The notes beneath the pieces were generated by a model. The model did not search any database, had not been told where the DNA came from, and saw only the letters and a list, made by a program, of their open reading frames with translations. The position numbers and the translations under genes are program-made. Below, piece by piece: positions 51,529 through 60,271 of a DNA stretch of 64,000 nucleotides (position 1 is its first letter; the number at the start of each line of letters is the position of its first letter). Source of the DNA: Cytobacillus pseudoceanisediminis (lineage in GTDB: Bacteria; Bacillota; Bacilli; Bacillales; Cytobacillaceae); the NCBI RefSeq assembly GCF_023516215.1, contig NZ_CP097349.1, positions 3,658,001 through 3,722,000 on the forward strand. The letters run 5' to 3'.

Positions 51529-52532
51529 TTCAGCCAGAGTTAGTAAAAAAACAGCGAATTTTAATGGCCGTGTTATCAGCACTCATTATTGTTACCATTG
51601 TGATTGGAATGGGATTAGGCTATGCCTCCCTTTCATATGACCGATTGCTCCCGACTATTATGGGACAGGGCACATTTAAAGAAGAATTTGTGTTATTTTC
51701 CATTCGGCTGCCGCGGGTATTTATCACTGTCTTGGCCGGCATGGCACTCGCATTATCCGGTGCCATTTTACAAGGGATTACACGCAATGACCTGGCAGAT
51801 CCAGGCATCATTGGCATAAACTCCGGTGCCGGAGTTGCTATAGCGGTTTTCTTTCTGTTCTTTCCGATTGAAGCTGGCACTTTCATATACATGCTGCCTT
51901 TATGCGCATTTTTCGGCGCTTTACTTACTGCAATCCTTATCTATGCTTTTTCCTATAAAAAAAGCGAGGGGCTTCAGCCTGTAAAGATGGTGCTGGTCGG
52001 GGTCGGATTTTCCATGGCGCTTTCCGGTGTCATGATTGTCCTGATTTCTTCAGCGGAAAGAGAGAAAGTCGATTTTATAGCTAAATGGCTATCAGGGAAT
52101 ATCTGGGGAACGGATTGGCCGTTCATTTGGGCACTCCTCCCCTGGCTTCTTCTGCTGATTCCATTTACTTTATATAAAGCAAATCGCTTGAATCTATTAA
52201 GCTTAAGCGAGCCTGTCGCCATCGGGATAGGGGTATCCATTGAAAGAGAACGGATCGTCCTTCTGCTTACAGCCGTTGCATTGGCCGCTTCAGCTGTGTC
52301 GGTAACCGGCGGAATTGCTTTTATCGGCTTAATTGCACCGCACATGGCTAAAGCGCTTGTTGGACCGCGGAATCAGCTTTTCATTCCGATTGCTATCCTT
52401 TTAGGAGGATGGCTTCTCTTATTCGCCGATACGCTTGGCCGGAACCTGGTTGATCCTGACGGCCTGCCAGCCGGCATTATGGTTGCACTGATCGGTGCTC
52501 CTTATTTCATGTATTTACTGCTAAAAAAATAG
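51525..52532 (+). CDS. fhuG: Ferric hydroxamate ABC permease FhuG
   Basis: 335 residues, FecCD family (IRLPRVFITVLAGMALALSGAILQGITRNDLADPGIIGINSGAG; GGIAFIGLIAPHMAKALVG). Second half of the permease dimer. Terminator 7 bases after the stop. Confidence 0.9.
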   Translation: MIQPELVKKQRILMAVLSALIIVTIVIGMGLGYASLSYDRLLPTIMGQGTFKEEFVLFSIRLPRVFITVLAGMALALSGAILQGITRNDLADPGIIGINSGAGVAIAVFFLFFPIEAGTFIYMLPLCAFFGALLTAILIYAFSYKKSEGLQPVKMVLVGVGFSMALSGVMIVLISSAEREKVDFIAKWLSGNIWGTDWPFIWALLPWLLLLIPFTLYKANRLNLLSLSEPVAIGIGVSIERERIVLLLTAVALAASAVSVTGGIAFIGLIAPHMAKALVGPRNQLFIPIAILLGGWLLLFADTLGRNLVDPDGLPAGIMVALIGAPYFMYLLLKK

Positions 52533-52538
52533 CCGATT

Positions 52539-52565
52539 AAAAAGACGTGTTCGCACGTCTTTTTA
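52539..52565 (+). terminator. fhu operon terminator
   Basis: AAAAAGACGTG-TTCG-CACGTCTTTTT, stable tetraloop hairpin with T tail. Confidence 0.9.
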
Positions 52566-52679
52566 TCTTTTGAAATGTATATTAATATATTAATTTCTTA
52601 AAAACATGTTTCTTCCTGCTTTTTTCAGGGCAATAGATACAGTGTATATTTGGAAATCTATAGCATAGGAGGAATTTAG

Positions 52680-53501
52680 ATGTTTTTTCATGTAAAAGAA
52701 TTGCAATTTGAAGCTAAGCCGGAACGTCCGGATCCCGTTTTTGCCAAAAAGCTTCAGGAATTGATTGGCGGCCAATATGGTGAAATGACGGTTGCCATGC
52801 AGTACATGTTTCAGGGTTGGGCAACTCGTGGGAATGAAAAATATCGCGACCTTCTGCTGGATATTGGGACTGAAGAAATTGGACATGTGGAAATGCTCGC
52901 AACAATGGTTGCCAGACTAATGGACGACGCCCCTGTTAATCAGCAGCAAGAAGCAGCAAAGGACCCAGTGGTTGGAGCGATTATGGGCGGAATGAATCCG
53001 CAGCATGCCATTGTCTCCGGACTTGGTGCACGTCCGACTGACAGTGTAGGGAACCCTTGGATGGGTACCTATATTACAGCCAGCGGAAACCTATTAGCAG
53101 ACTTTCGTTCAAACTTGAATGCAGAGTCACAGGGCCGGCTGCAGGCTGCACGTCTCTATGAAATGACTGATGATAAGGGCATTAAAGAGCTGCTTTCAGT
53201 TCTGATTGCCAGAGATGCCTACCACCAAAACCAATGGGCTGCTGCGATTGCGGAGCTTGAAGAAAAAGAAGGCCTGCTCGTCCCTAGCACCTTCCCTCGT
53301 GAGAAAGAACGCACAGATATCTCTTACACTCTCTACAACCTATCAGCAGGCGAAGAAAGCAGCACAGGCAGATGGGCACAGGGCCCTGCTCTGGATGGCC
53401 AGGGAGAATACAAATATGTAGGCAATCCAAAGCCTGAAGGGGACAAGCCTATGCTCAAGCCTGCACCTCCAAACCTTCATAACACATTACCGATGGATTA
53501 A
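52680..53501 (+). CDS. Manganese catalase (non-haem)
   Basis: 273 residues, ferritin-like four-helix bundle with dimanganese ligands in GGQYGEMTVAMQYMFQGW (Glu), DIGTEEIGHVEML (Glu, His), and QGRLQAARLYEMTDD / ARDAYHQNQWAAAI (Glu, His). Breaks down hydrogen peroxide without haem, which suits a cell saving iron next to the siderophore island. Similar in type to YdbD. AGGAGG precedes the ATG. Confidence 0.92.
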   Translation: MFFHVKELQFEAKPERPDPVFAKKLQELIGGQYGEMTVAMQYMFQGWATRGNEKYRDLLLDIGTEEIGHVEMLATMVARLMDDAPVNQQQEAAKDPVVGAIMGGMNPQHAIVSGLGARPTDSVGNPWMGTYITASGNLLADFRSNLNAESQGRLQAARLYEMTDDKGIKELLSVLIARDAYHQNQWAAAIAELEEKEGLLVPSTFPREKERTDISYTLYNLSAGEESSTGRWAQGPALDGQGEYKYVGNPKPEGDKPMLKPAPPNLHNTLPMD

Positions 53502-53507
53502 TAATAG

Positions 53508-53549
53508 AACTAACAAAACAGGCTGAAGCATCAGCTTGTTTTGTTAGTT
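53508..53549 (+). terminator. Terminator of the manganese catalase gene
   Basis: AACTAACAAAACA/TGTTTTGTTAGTT with an inner GCTGA/TCAGC pairing. Confidence 0.8.
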
Positions 53550-53568
53550 CAATCAAACGTTTGATTGA
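53549..53568. repeat. 20-bp palindrome, copy 4
   Basis: TCAATCAAACGTTTGATTGA, perfect, abutting the catalase terminator. Confidence 0.6.
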
Positions 53569-53778
53569 ATTGGACATCGCTTTCCTCTTTAATATCCATC
53601 CTCTCCATTGACTTCCTTCAGATTTTTTATATGATAAAACCATCCCACCCTTTTGAGATGACTGGAATAATGAATCTAAATTCTATTTTCATTACATTCA
53701 CTATGAACATTAAGGTTACCCTCACTATAAAAGGGGAATGAAAATAAGTGATACACCGCCGGAAAGGATCTAGTTTGC

Positions 53779-54486
53779 ATGATTTATTTTTTTACCGCCG
53801 CACTGATTATATTTATTAGTTACGCAGTTCTGCCCACTGTACTCATACGATCGCTGAATTGGGGAATTGTAAAAGAAATAACCGAACCCAATTCCATTGC
53901 TTTAACCTTTGATGATGGCCCGGATCCACAATATACAGCGAGGCTTCTGGATGTCTTAAAAAAGCATGAAGCAAAGGCAGCCTTTTTTGTTGTCGGGGAA
54001 AAAGCAGCCAAGCATCCGCTGCTGCTTAAAAGAATGCAGGCGGATGGTCATACAATTGGCATCCATCATTATAGGCATGTCTCAAGCTGGATCCTTTCAC
54101 CGGGATCTTTAAAAAAACAGCTGGAGCAAACAAAACAAGTTATTGAAGAAACGATTAATGAAGAAGTCTATTTTTATCGTCCGCCATGGGGACACTTCAA
54201 TTTATTTACCCTCTGGATGGCAAGAAAGTATAAGATTATTATGTGGTCGGGCATTTTTAAGGATTGGAAGATCCAGCATATCAGGAACACCCTTTCAAAG
54301 TCGCTGGCAAAAGAAACCGTGCCTGGCCGGATTTTTCTTCTCCACGACAGCGGTGAAACTCTTGGCGCAGACTCCAATGCACCTGAATATATGATCGGCC
54401 ATCTGGACCAGTATTTGCAGCAGTCAGCACTAAAAGGGATCCATTTTGTTTCTTTAAAAGAAGGATATCAGGGGCATCGCACATGA
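53779..54486 (+). CDS. Polysaccharide deacetylase family protein
   Basis: 235 residues: N-terminal membrane anchor, then a NodB domain. Metal and catalytic motifs: TFDDGPDP, GIHHYRHVS (His-rich motif 2, HxxxH spacing slightly altered), YRPPWGHFN, DWK and LLHDSG. Acts outside the membrane on an N- or O-acetylated glycan. Overlaps the DedA gene by four bases (ATGA), and the glycosyltransferase follows, so it belongs to a three-gene module. Confidence 0.85.
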   Translation: MIYFFTAALIIFISYAVLPTVLIRSLNWGIVKEITEPNSIALTFDDGPDPQYTARLLDVLKKHEAKAAFFVVGEKAAKHPLLLKRMQADGHTIGIHHYRHVSSWILSPGSLKKQLEQTKQVIEETINEEVYFYRPPWGHFNLFTLWMARKYKIIMWSGIFKDWKIQHIRNTLSKSLAKETVPGRIFLLHDSGETLGADSNAPEYMIGHLDQYLQQSALKGIHFVSLKEGYQGHRT

Positions 54487-55070
54487 GTACTGAAACAATT
54501 ATTGAATTTATTTCGTCCTACGGGTATTGGATTATCTTTTTATTTTTATTTTTCGGGATTGTCGGCATTCCTGCTCCGGAAGAATCGCTATTATTCCTGA
54601 TTGGCGTGTTAATTGGAAATCATCAACTAAGCTTTGCCGAATCCGCTGTCTGTGCAGAAGCAGGTGTGCTGCTTGGGATGCTTTCAGCGTATTGGATCGG
54701 TAAAAAAGCAGGTACGCCCTTTCTCAAAAAATATGGCAGATATATTGGGATCACGGAACAGAGATGGAATACCGCCCAGAAAAAGTACATGGAGAATCAT
54801 CGATTCATGATCTTTGCTGGTTTTTATATGCCGGGAATACGTCAGATAAGCCCTTACTTTGCCGGCATTTCAAAAGTTCCTTTTCATCAGTACCTTCTAT
54901 ATTCTGCTGCAGGCTCCCTTAGCTGGGTGCTCCCTATAATTGCCGCGGGATACTTTGCAGGAAGCCTATTTGATATAAATCCTGAATATGTTCCATATCT
55001 CGGGGTTTTATTATTAGTTATATTCGCAATCTACATGCTCTTTAAGTATGCAAAAAATAAATCCAAGTGA
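54483..55070 (+). CDS. DedA-family membrane protein
   Basis: 195 residues, about five helices including re-entrant segments, with FFGIVGIPAPEESLLFLIG and the DedA motif FAGFYMPGIRQISPYFAGI. DedA proteins act in undecaprenyl phosphate or phospholipid flipping across the membrane. Translationally coupled to the deacetylase. Confidence 0.88.
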   Translation: MSTETIIEFISSYGYWIIFLFLFFGIVGIPAPEESLLFLIGVLIGNHQLSFAESAVCAEAGVLLGMLSAYWIGKKAGTPFLKKYGRYIGITEQRWNTAQKKYMENHRFMIFAGFYMPGIRQISPYFAGISKVPFHQYLLYSAAGSLSWVLPIIAAGYFAGSLFDINPEYVPYLGVLLLVIFAIYMLFKYAKNKSK

Positions 55071-55086
55071 CAGAGAGGAGGGTATT

Positions 55087-56232
55087 ATGAAAGTTCTGCT
55101 GCTCCCATTATTTCAATTCCCCACGGGACATTCAAAAGTTGCCAAAACAATTCAGGATAATATTCAAAGCCAATATCCTGATGCTGAAATCAAAATAGTC
55201 GACTTTCTTTCCTATTGCAGTGATAAGCTTGAGAAGCTGGTATCAGGGATATATTTAAAAGGTTTCCTGGGTGCCCCTTTCCTTTACAGGGCATTATATT
55301 ACACCATTATGTATAAGCAGCACCCTTTTAAATTGCAGCCTGATTTACAGGTTCTATCCTATTATTTTGAACGAAAAATGCAGAAGTTCCTTGATGAAGA
55401 AAATCCGGATTTAATATTTTGCACTCATTCTTTTCCATCTGGAATCATCAGTTCACTAAAGCAAAAGGGACGATACCGGGACGTCACGGCGGTGAATGTT
55501 TACACGGATTTTTTTATTAATGATATATGGGGAAAACGGGAAATTGATTTTCATTTCGTACCTCATCCCGAGGCGAAGGAAAAGCTTATTAAAAAGCACA
55601 ATATTCCTGATGAGCAAATTTTTGTAACAGGCATACCGGTTCATTCTGCGTATCACCTTCAGGTTCCATTTAAGAAAGATAACCGGATACGCCATATTCT
55701 GGTTGCAGGAGGAAACAGCGGCTTAGTAAACTGTGATTTTATAGTCGCTATGCAGAAGGTTCCTCATATTCGATTTCTGATCCTTTGCGGAAATAATGAC
55801 GAATTATATAGCTCACTCCAAGCACTCGATTCAAAGCATATCGAGCCCATTGGATATATTGAAGACCCTTTTGAAATGAACCAGCTATATAATAAAGCCG
55901 ATGCTATTTTGACCAAACCAGGCGGAGTTACAATTAGTGAAGCACTGCAAAAGAAACTTCCGATTCTGGTCCATACCTCACTCCCCGGACAAGAGGAAAT
56001 CAATTTGGACTATTTGCTTGAGAAAAATCTGGTGCTTGTCATTAATGACAAGCACATTGCTGAACAGCTTAATAATGAAGAAGCTATACTTAGTCTAAGA
56101 AAACACATTGATTCCTATCTGGCAAAAGTCAATTGCCCATTGGACTATGCCATGTTCATGTCAATTAAAAGCACCGGCAGAAAAACGCCTGAAACTGTAC
56201 ATTCCATAAGAGCTATCCCCACTTTAAAGTGA
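55087..56232 (+). CDS. UgtP-like glycosyltransferase (GT28, MGDG synthase type)
   Basis: 381 residues from ATG at 55087 after GAGGAGGG; the open frame begins 13 codons earlier inside the DedA gene. N-terminal MGDG-synthase domain (FPTGHSKVAKTIQDNIQSQYP, FCTHSFPSG) and C-terminal GT-B domain with the nucleotide-sugar site (TKPGGVTISEALQKKLPILV, PGQEEIN). Likely transfers sugar to diacylglycerol or another lipid. Third gene of the module. Confidence 0.85.
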   Translation: MKVLLLPLFQFPTGHSKVAKTIQDNIQSQYPDAEIKIVDFLSYCSDKLEKLVSGIYLKGFLGAPFLYRALYYTIMYKQHPFKLQPDLQVLSYYFERKMQKFLDEENPDLIFCTHSFPSGIISSLKQKGRYRDVTAVNVYTDFFINDIWGKREIDFHFVPHPEAKEKLIKKHNIPDEQIFVTGIPVHSAYHLQVPFKKDNRIRHILVAGGNSGLVNCDFIVAMQKVPHIRFLILCGNNDELYSSLQALDSKHIEPIGYIEDPFEMNQLYNKADAILTKPGGVTISEALQKKLPILVHTSLPGQEEINLDYLLEKNLVLVINDKHIAEQLNNEEAILSLRKHIDSYLAKVNCPLDYAMFMSIKSTGRKTPETVHSIRAIPTLK

Positions 56233-56280
56233 AACTTCGCTCAGCTGGGCTCTGGAAGTAAGACTGCGATAAATAATTAA

Positions 56281-56305
56281 CAGCCTGGAATCTTCAGGCT
56301 GTTTT
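56281..56305. terminator. Terminator
   Basis: CAGCCTG/TCAGGCTG stem then TTTTCC. Confidence 0.7.
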
Positions 56306-56310
56306 CCATT

Positions 56311-56330
56311 TCAATCAAACGTTTGATTAA
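56311..56330. repeat. 20-bp palindrome, copy 5
   Basis: TCAATCAAACGTTTGATTAA, one mismatch, touching the 3' end of the next (minus) gene. Confidence 0.55.
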
Positions 56331-57142
56331 TCAAACCCTCTTCATAAAGAATATCCTCAATCCCAGGGCTAGTTCCTTGATCATCCATGTTCTCATCACA
56401 GCCAACCGAAAAATAGGTATACGAATATTCATAACCATCTCCCTGTACACCGCCTGATCCGCCATATGAAATACAGCTTTCTGATATCGCTTCACGCTTC
56501 CCCTTTTATCCACATAATAGTACAAATCATCAATATATCCTTTACTTTGCGGTAAAGAGGTAATGGCATATCCTCTATCATTCACCCGTAATACATCGTA
56601 CTTCCCTTCTGTCACAGGCACAGGGGCATTCTCTATTTCATGAACAATTCTCACCTGACCAGCATACCCTTTTGGAATCAGATAAAGATCATGAGTTTTT
56701 TCTTCCAAATCTGCCTGCTGAAGCATCCAAAAGCCCCCATCGGCAGCAGGCAGGCGATGAGAAGACCAGCTGCATTCAAGGCAATCCTCCACCCCCTGGC
56801 ATCTCGCGGTCCCATTTCCGCCACTCGTCCACTAAAAAGAAAAGCACCGAAGCAATTAATATGTAAAAAGCAAACCCTTCCATAATAAAATAAGTGACAG
56901 CAGCCAAAATGGTATGTATAAATGCCGCCGCGGGAAACCGCCATATTGCTAGATTCTTAGTAAAAACCTCAGAAAGCAGCGACACTGGAACACCGTATAT
57001 CACATTTCCGAAAAAGCAGTAAAAAAATCATAATCAGGAAGAAAGAAAACAGTTCCCCTTCAGACAAGAAAAAGAGAAGCCAAAAACCAAATGTAAAAAG
57101 AATGGAAGCCTGCAGGGCCGTTTTTATTTTAAATCCCAGCAT
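56331..57142 (-). CDS. Membrane protein with DUF6843-like C-terminal domain, frame broken three times
   Basis: Assembled from four overlapping pieces. ATG at 57142 after GGAGG; several membrane helices (to about 56800); a lipoprotein-like GAFGC; then the globular part DLYLIPKGYAGQVRIVHE...DVLRVNDRGYAITSLPQSKG, which resembles DUF6843. Breaks lie near 57014-57018 (T5), 56798-56802 (G5) and 56697-56702 (A6), minus strand; homopolymer changes restore one frame of about 270 residues. Function unknown. Confidence 0.55.
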
Positions 57143-57266
57143 AAGAAATAAATGAACCTCCTCTCTCTGTTGTGATTAATTTCACATATAACTAAGCATA
57201 CATACAAGGTATCATTAACCTTTTATTTTCAACGTGCACAAAATTAATGCCAGGCGGCCTGCTTCC

Positions 57267-58100
57267 TTAACTAACAGACCCTTCCTCAATCACCTCTATT
57301 GCCCACCCGATCCCTTCTTCTACCATTTTTTCCGGAGGGTTCGTGTGTGGAGTGTATTCCATGACAAAAAATACATCCTTGCATTCTTTAGCTAAAAAAT
57401 CCATCAGCTTCTTAATTTTATGATGATTGCCATCATTCTCATGAGATGGATGCACAGGCACCCAAATATATTTATCACCCTGATATTCAACATTATGTAA
57501 ATGGACCACTCTTACAAACTCGGACCATTTTTCTATATAATTTATGGCCTTCTCGCCTGCGGCCAATATATAATCCCCAATATCGACACAGAGGCTGAGT
57601 CCGTATTTCTTCCTTGTCTCTACAGGAAAGCGGTCAAGATAATGAATCCCTGCTGGCGATTGCTGGAATCCCAATTTAGGTTCACACACAATCATAATCC
57701 CATACTTACTCTGAAAAAAACTGAGTTTCTTGAGTCCCTCCTCAATGATCTCTGCTGGATTCCCATTGGTTTCCTTTTTAAAGTAAGGAAAGTGCACCAA
57801 TATGTATTCAGCTCCAAGCCGGGACATTCTTTCCACTTCCGTCTCAAACTGGATCCAGGCTTCCTTCGGATTTATACGGATCTTTTCCAGCAGATCGTAT
57901 TTGCTTTGTCCCCGGAAAAGAGGCGAATGAAAACCAAAGCTTTTGTTTGTTTTACCCAGCATTTCAATAAAACAGCGGAAAGATTCTTCATCTTGAAATT
58001 CGCCTATCTCAATATGCGGCAAATGACGTTTAAAAAGTTCAGGAAACAGCTTGCTGTCTGACAAAATGACGCTTCCCGATATCCCTATATGATGAGCCAT
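57267..58100 (-). CDS. TIM-barrel sugar isomerase/endonuclease IV-like protein
   Basis: 277 residues from ATG at 58100 (MAHHIGISG) after GAGAGGGG; the frame runs on upstream over the next gene but without support. Metal-site candidates: LVHFPYFK, VCEPKLGFQ, LCVDIGDYI, VVHLHNVEY, FVMEYTPH. It belongs to the AP endonuclease 2/xylose isomerase-like superfamily; the substrate cannot be told. No partner gene. Confidence 0.75.
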   Translation of the reverse strand: MAHHIGISGSVILSDSKLFPELFKRHLPHIEIGEFQDEESFRCFIEMLGKTNKSFGFHSPLFRGQSKYDLLEKIRINPKEAWIQFETEVERMSRLGAEYILVHFPYFKKETNGNPAEIIEEGLKKLSFFQSKYGIMIVCEPKLGFQQSPAGIHYLDRFPVETRKKYGLSLCVDIGDYILAAGEKAINYIEKWSEFVRVVHLHNVEYQGDKYIWVPVHPSHENDGNHHKIKKLMDFLAKECKDVFFVMEYTPHTNPPEKMVEEGIGWAIEVIEEGSVS

Positions 58101-58203
58101 GATATCCCCTCTCTTATGTATTCTTATAGCAATCTTATCATACCTCATGTAACTTATTGGAAAATAGTGCCGTCTAATCATTAAAATACATGAGGAGACT
58201 TTT

Positions 58204-58911
58204 ATGATAAAAAGAGTGTTTGGTTCCATTATCGCAGTACTGTTATTATTCATTCTTTTTTTCCGAAGCGGAATCATTCTGGATTCCATCGGCATTCATT
58301 TTGAAAATCCTTTGGCTAAGAAAATGGAAGTGCCTGCTGCTTATTCAAAGGCCGATTCTAATCAAAACGGCATTGCCGATCCGCTTGATATGGTCCTGAC
58401 AGCCAGAAAAGAAGTGGAACAGCGCACGCCATATAAAAGTGCCTACTATGCGGGAGGATATCCGCCCGATGGTGAAGGTGTCTGTACAGATGTGGTTTGG
58501 AGGGGTTTCCAGGGGGCTGATGTAACCATAAAGGATCTTATTGATCAGGATATCGCCGAGAATACGGACTTGTATTCAAGAGTGAAGGGCAATCCTGATC
58601 CAAACATTGATTTCAGGAGGGTGCCAAACCAGAATGTCTTTTTCAGCCGCTTCGCAAAGTCATTAACAACAGAACTGATTCCAGGAGATATTAAGAACCT
58701 TCAGCAATGGCAGCCGGGTGACATTGTGGTTTTCCTTTCTCCTAAATTCGACCATGTTGCCATCATATCTGACAAACGGACGAAAGATGGCATTCCATAT
58801 GTCATACATAACTCCACACCATTTGCAGCAGAAGTAAAACTCTCTTCTTTTAAGACTCCTATTACCGCTCATTACAGATGGGATTTTGAAAAAACGCCTG
58901 CACTGCCATAA
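58204..58911 (+). CDS. DUF1287 family secreted protein
   Basis: 235 residues. N-terminal signal/anchor helix (IIAVLLLFILFF), then a DUF1287 domain of NlpC/P60-like fold: YYAGGYPPDGEGVCTDVVWRGFQGA with the catalytic-type Cys, and WQPGDIVVFLSPKFDHVAIIS with the His. Probably a cell-wall or peptide amidase/hydrolase outside the membrane. Terminator follows. Confidence 0.82.
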   Translation: MIKRVFGSIIAVLLLFILFFRSGIILDSIGIHFENPLAKKMEVPAAYSKADSNQNGIADPLDMVLTARKEVEQRTPYKSAYYAGGYPPDGEGVCTDVVWRGFQGADVTIKDLIDQDIAENTDLYSRVKGNPDPNIDFRRVPNQNVFFSRFAKSLTTELIPGDIKNLQQWQPGDIVVFLSPKFDHVAIISDKRTKDGIPYVIHNSTPFAAEVKLSSFKTPITAHYRWDFEKTPALP

Positions 58912-58930
58912 AGCAGATGCAGGCGTTTTT
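58890..58930 (+). terminator. Terminator of the DUF1287 gene
   Basis: AAAACGCCTGCA/TGCAGGCGTTTT with T tail. Confidence 0.8.
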
Positions 58931-58965
58931 CTTATTAAATACGAAAGTATAAAATTTTGAACTTC

Positions 58966-59277
58966 GATAACTGTCTAGCGCAAGCAGCCTCCCCCTTGAG
59001 GTCACAAGCTTGTCTAGCTCCGGCTCCTAGGAACCCGGGGCCATAAGGAACCGTCTTATCCCTGAGGCCCGCAGGACAAGGAAGGCTTCGTCAGCATAAT
59101 CATCGCACGACCAAAAGCGGCAGATTATGGGAGGATGTAGGTCATGCAGACGTTGCCACAGGACAAGGAAAGCTACGGCAGCGATACATCGCACGACCGA
59201 AAGCGGTAGCTTTTGGGAGGACGTTGCGCTCTTAGCCTGCGTTCCTTTTTGAGCGAGGCGCTTGCGCTTTTCTTATC
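58966..59277 (+). repeat. Dispersed intergenic repeat, copy C (about 310 bp)
   Basis: Opposite orientation to copy A: GGTCACAAGCTTGTCTAGCT and CTCCGGCTCCTAGG at the left, CAGACGTTGCCACAGGAC in the middle, GGCGCTTGCGCTTTTCTTA at the right. Contains an internal repeated block (GCATCGCACGACC...AAAGCGG...GGGAGGA occurs twice). It fills the gap between DUF1287 and tenA; no gene in it. Confidence 0.75.
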
Positions 59278-59962
59278 TTACTGCTGAAGGATTGCCTGCC
59301 GGCCACTCTTCGCAGGTGTAAGCCATCTCCCAGAAGCCAAGCTCCAGCTGGCAGCTTTTTCGGAAAGCATCCTTCATTCGCTGCCTTTCTTCCGGTGATG
59401 CCGCATCAGCAAGCTCATCCAAACGGTTTCTCATATTCATGGTCACAGCTTCGACCCTTAAATTTGCGTAAAAAGAGATCCATGGATAAAACGGATGGTT
59501 CTCATCTGGCTCATATTGCTTCATGAGTTCAAGCCCAATCTCCCAATAAGTCCATGGACAAGGCAATAATGCAGCAAGGATTTCACCCATGCCGCCTGTG
59601 TGGGCATGATACATCATATGCTTAACATAATGATCAGCTGTTGGAGGGAGCGGATAGCCCTGCAATGCCTCGTAATCCACGCCAATCTGCTGGCAGAAAT
59701 TATGGTGGGGATGTACTTCGCTGTTCAATACAAATTCTATTTGCTGATTAAAATATGCAATATCCTTACGCTCTGCTGACTTTGAAATGGCAATCCCATA
59801 AATATGCATGAACGCATTCAGATACTCAAAGTCCGCTTTAATGTAATGGGCCAGTGCCTCTTTCGGCACGTCCCCTCTCCCGATACCCTGGACAAATGGG
59901 TGCTCAAATATCAGCTGAAACAAATCTTCATTTTCCTTGCGCAGAATCTCTGAAAAAGTCAT
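59273..59962 (-). CDS. tenA: Aminopyrimidine aminohydrolase TenA (thiaminase II family)
   Basis: 229 residues from ATG at 59962 after AAGGAGG. All-helical TenA fold: FEHPFVQGIGRGDVPKEALAHYIKADFEYL, the active-site Cys region ALLPCPWTYWEIG, and YPWISFYANL with C-terminal Glu in LGFWEMAY. Recycles degraded thiamine by hydrolysing aminopyrimidines. Controlled by its own TPP riboswitch. Confidence 0.9.
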   Translation of the reverse strand: MTFSEILRKENEDLFQLIFEHPFVQGIGRGDVPKEALAHYIKADFEYLNAFMHIYGIAISKSAERKDIAYFNQQIEFVLNSEVHPHHNFCQQIGVDYEALQGYPLPPTADHYVKHMMYHAHTGGMGEILAALLPCPWTYWEIGLELMKQYEPDENHPFYPWISFYANLRVEAVTMNMRNRLDELADAASPEERQRMKDAFRKSCQLELGFWEMAYTCEEWPAGNPSAVR

Positions 59963-60000
59963 AAAAATAGCCTCCTTATTAATTACAGAAGCTGCCGGGG

Positions 60001-60032
60001 AAAAAGCATGAGGATATAAAACGAGGTCCTCA
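60001..60032 (-). terminator. Riboswitch expression platform hairpin (tenA)
   Basis: TGAGGA/TCCTCA stem followed by TGCTTTTT on the minus strand, directly after the TPP aptamer. Confidence 0.55.
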
Positions 60033-60034
60033 CT

Positions 60035-60117
60035 GCTTCCCTGCGCTGGCATTATCCAGATCAGGTTCCAAGGGACAAAGGAAAAGCTCCTTATCTCAGC
60101 CGTAGCGCCCCTAGCAG
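60035..60117 (-). ncRNA. TPP riboswitch (THI element) upstream of tenA
   Basis: Minus strand carries CTAGGGG, GGCTGAGAT, ACCTGATCTGGATAATGCCA and GCGCAGGGAAG, the conserved pieces of the thiamine pyrophosphate aptamer in order. Confidence 0.95.
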
Positions 60118-60271
60118 TTTTCTAACATTTTAATTGTTTTTTACCGATTTTCTAACTTGACGTTTTTCTCTCATAAATTTGGGATTTCGCTTATAACTCT
60201 TGAAAATCGCTCATTAAGTCAGATTTCTTTACTATGCTGCTTACTCATCCAGCTTCGCCAGCTCAAAATCA

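Noticed and set aside
58101..58295. 65-codon N-terminal extension of the TIM-barrel gene
   Set aside because: It overlaps the DUF1287 start on the other strand and the internal ATG at 58100 has a good ribosome site.
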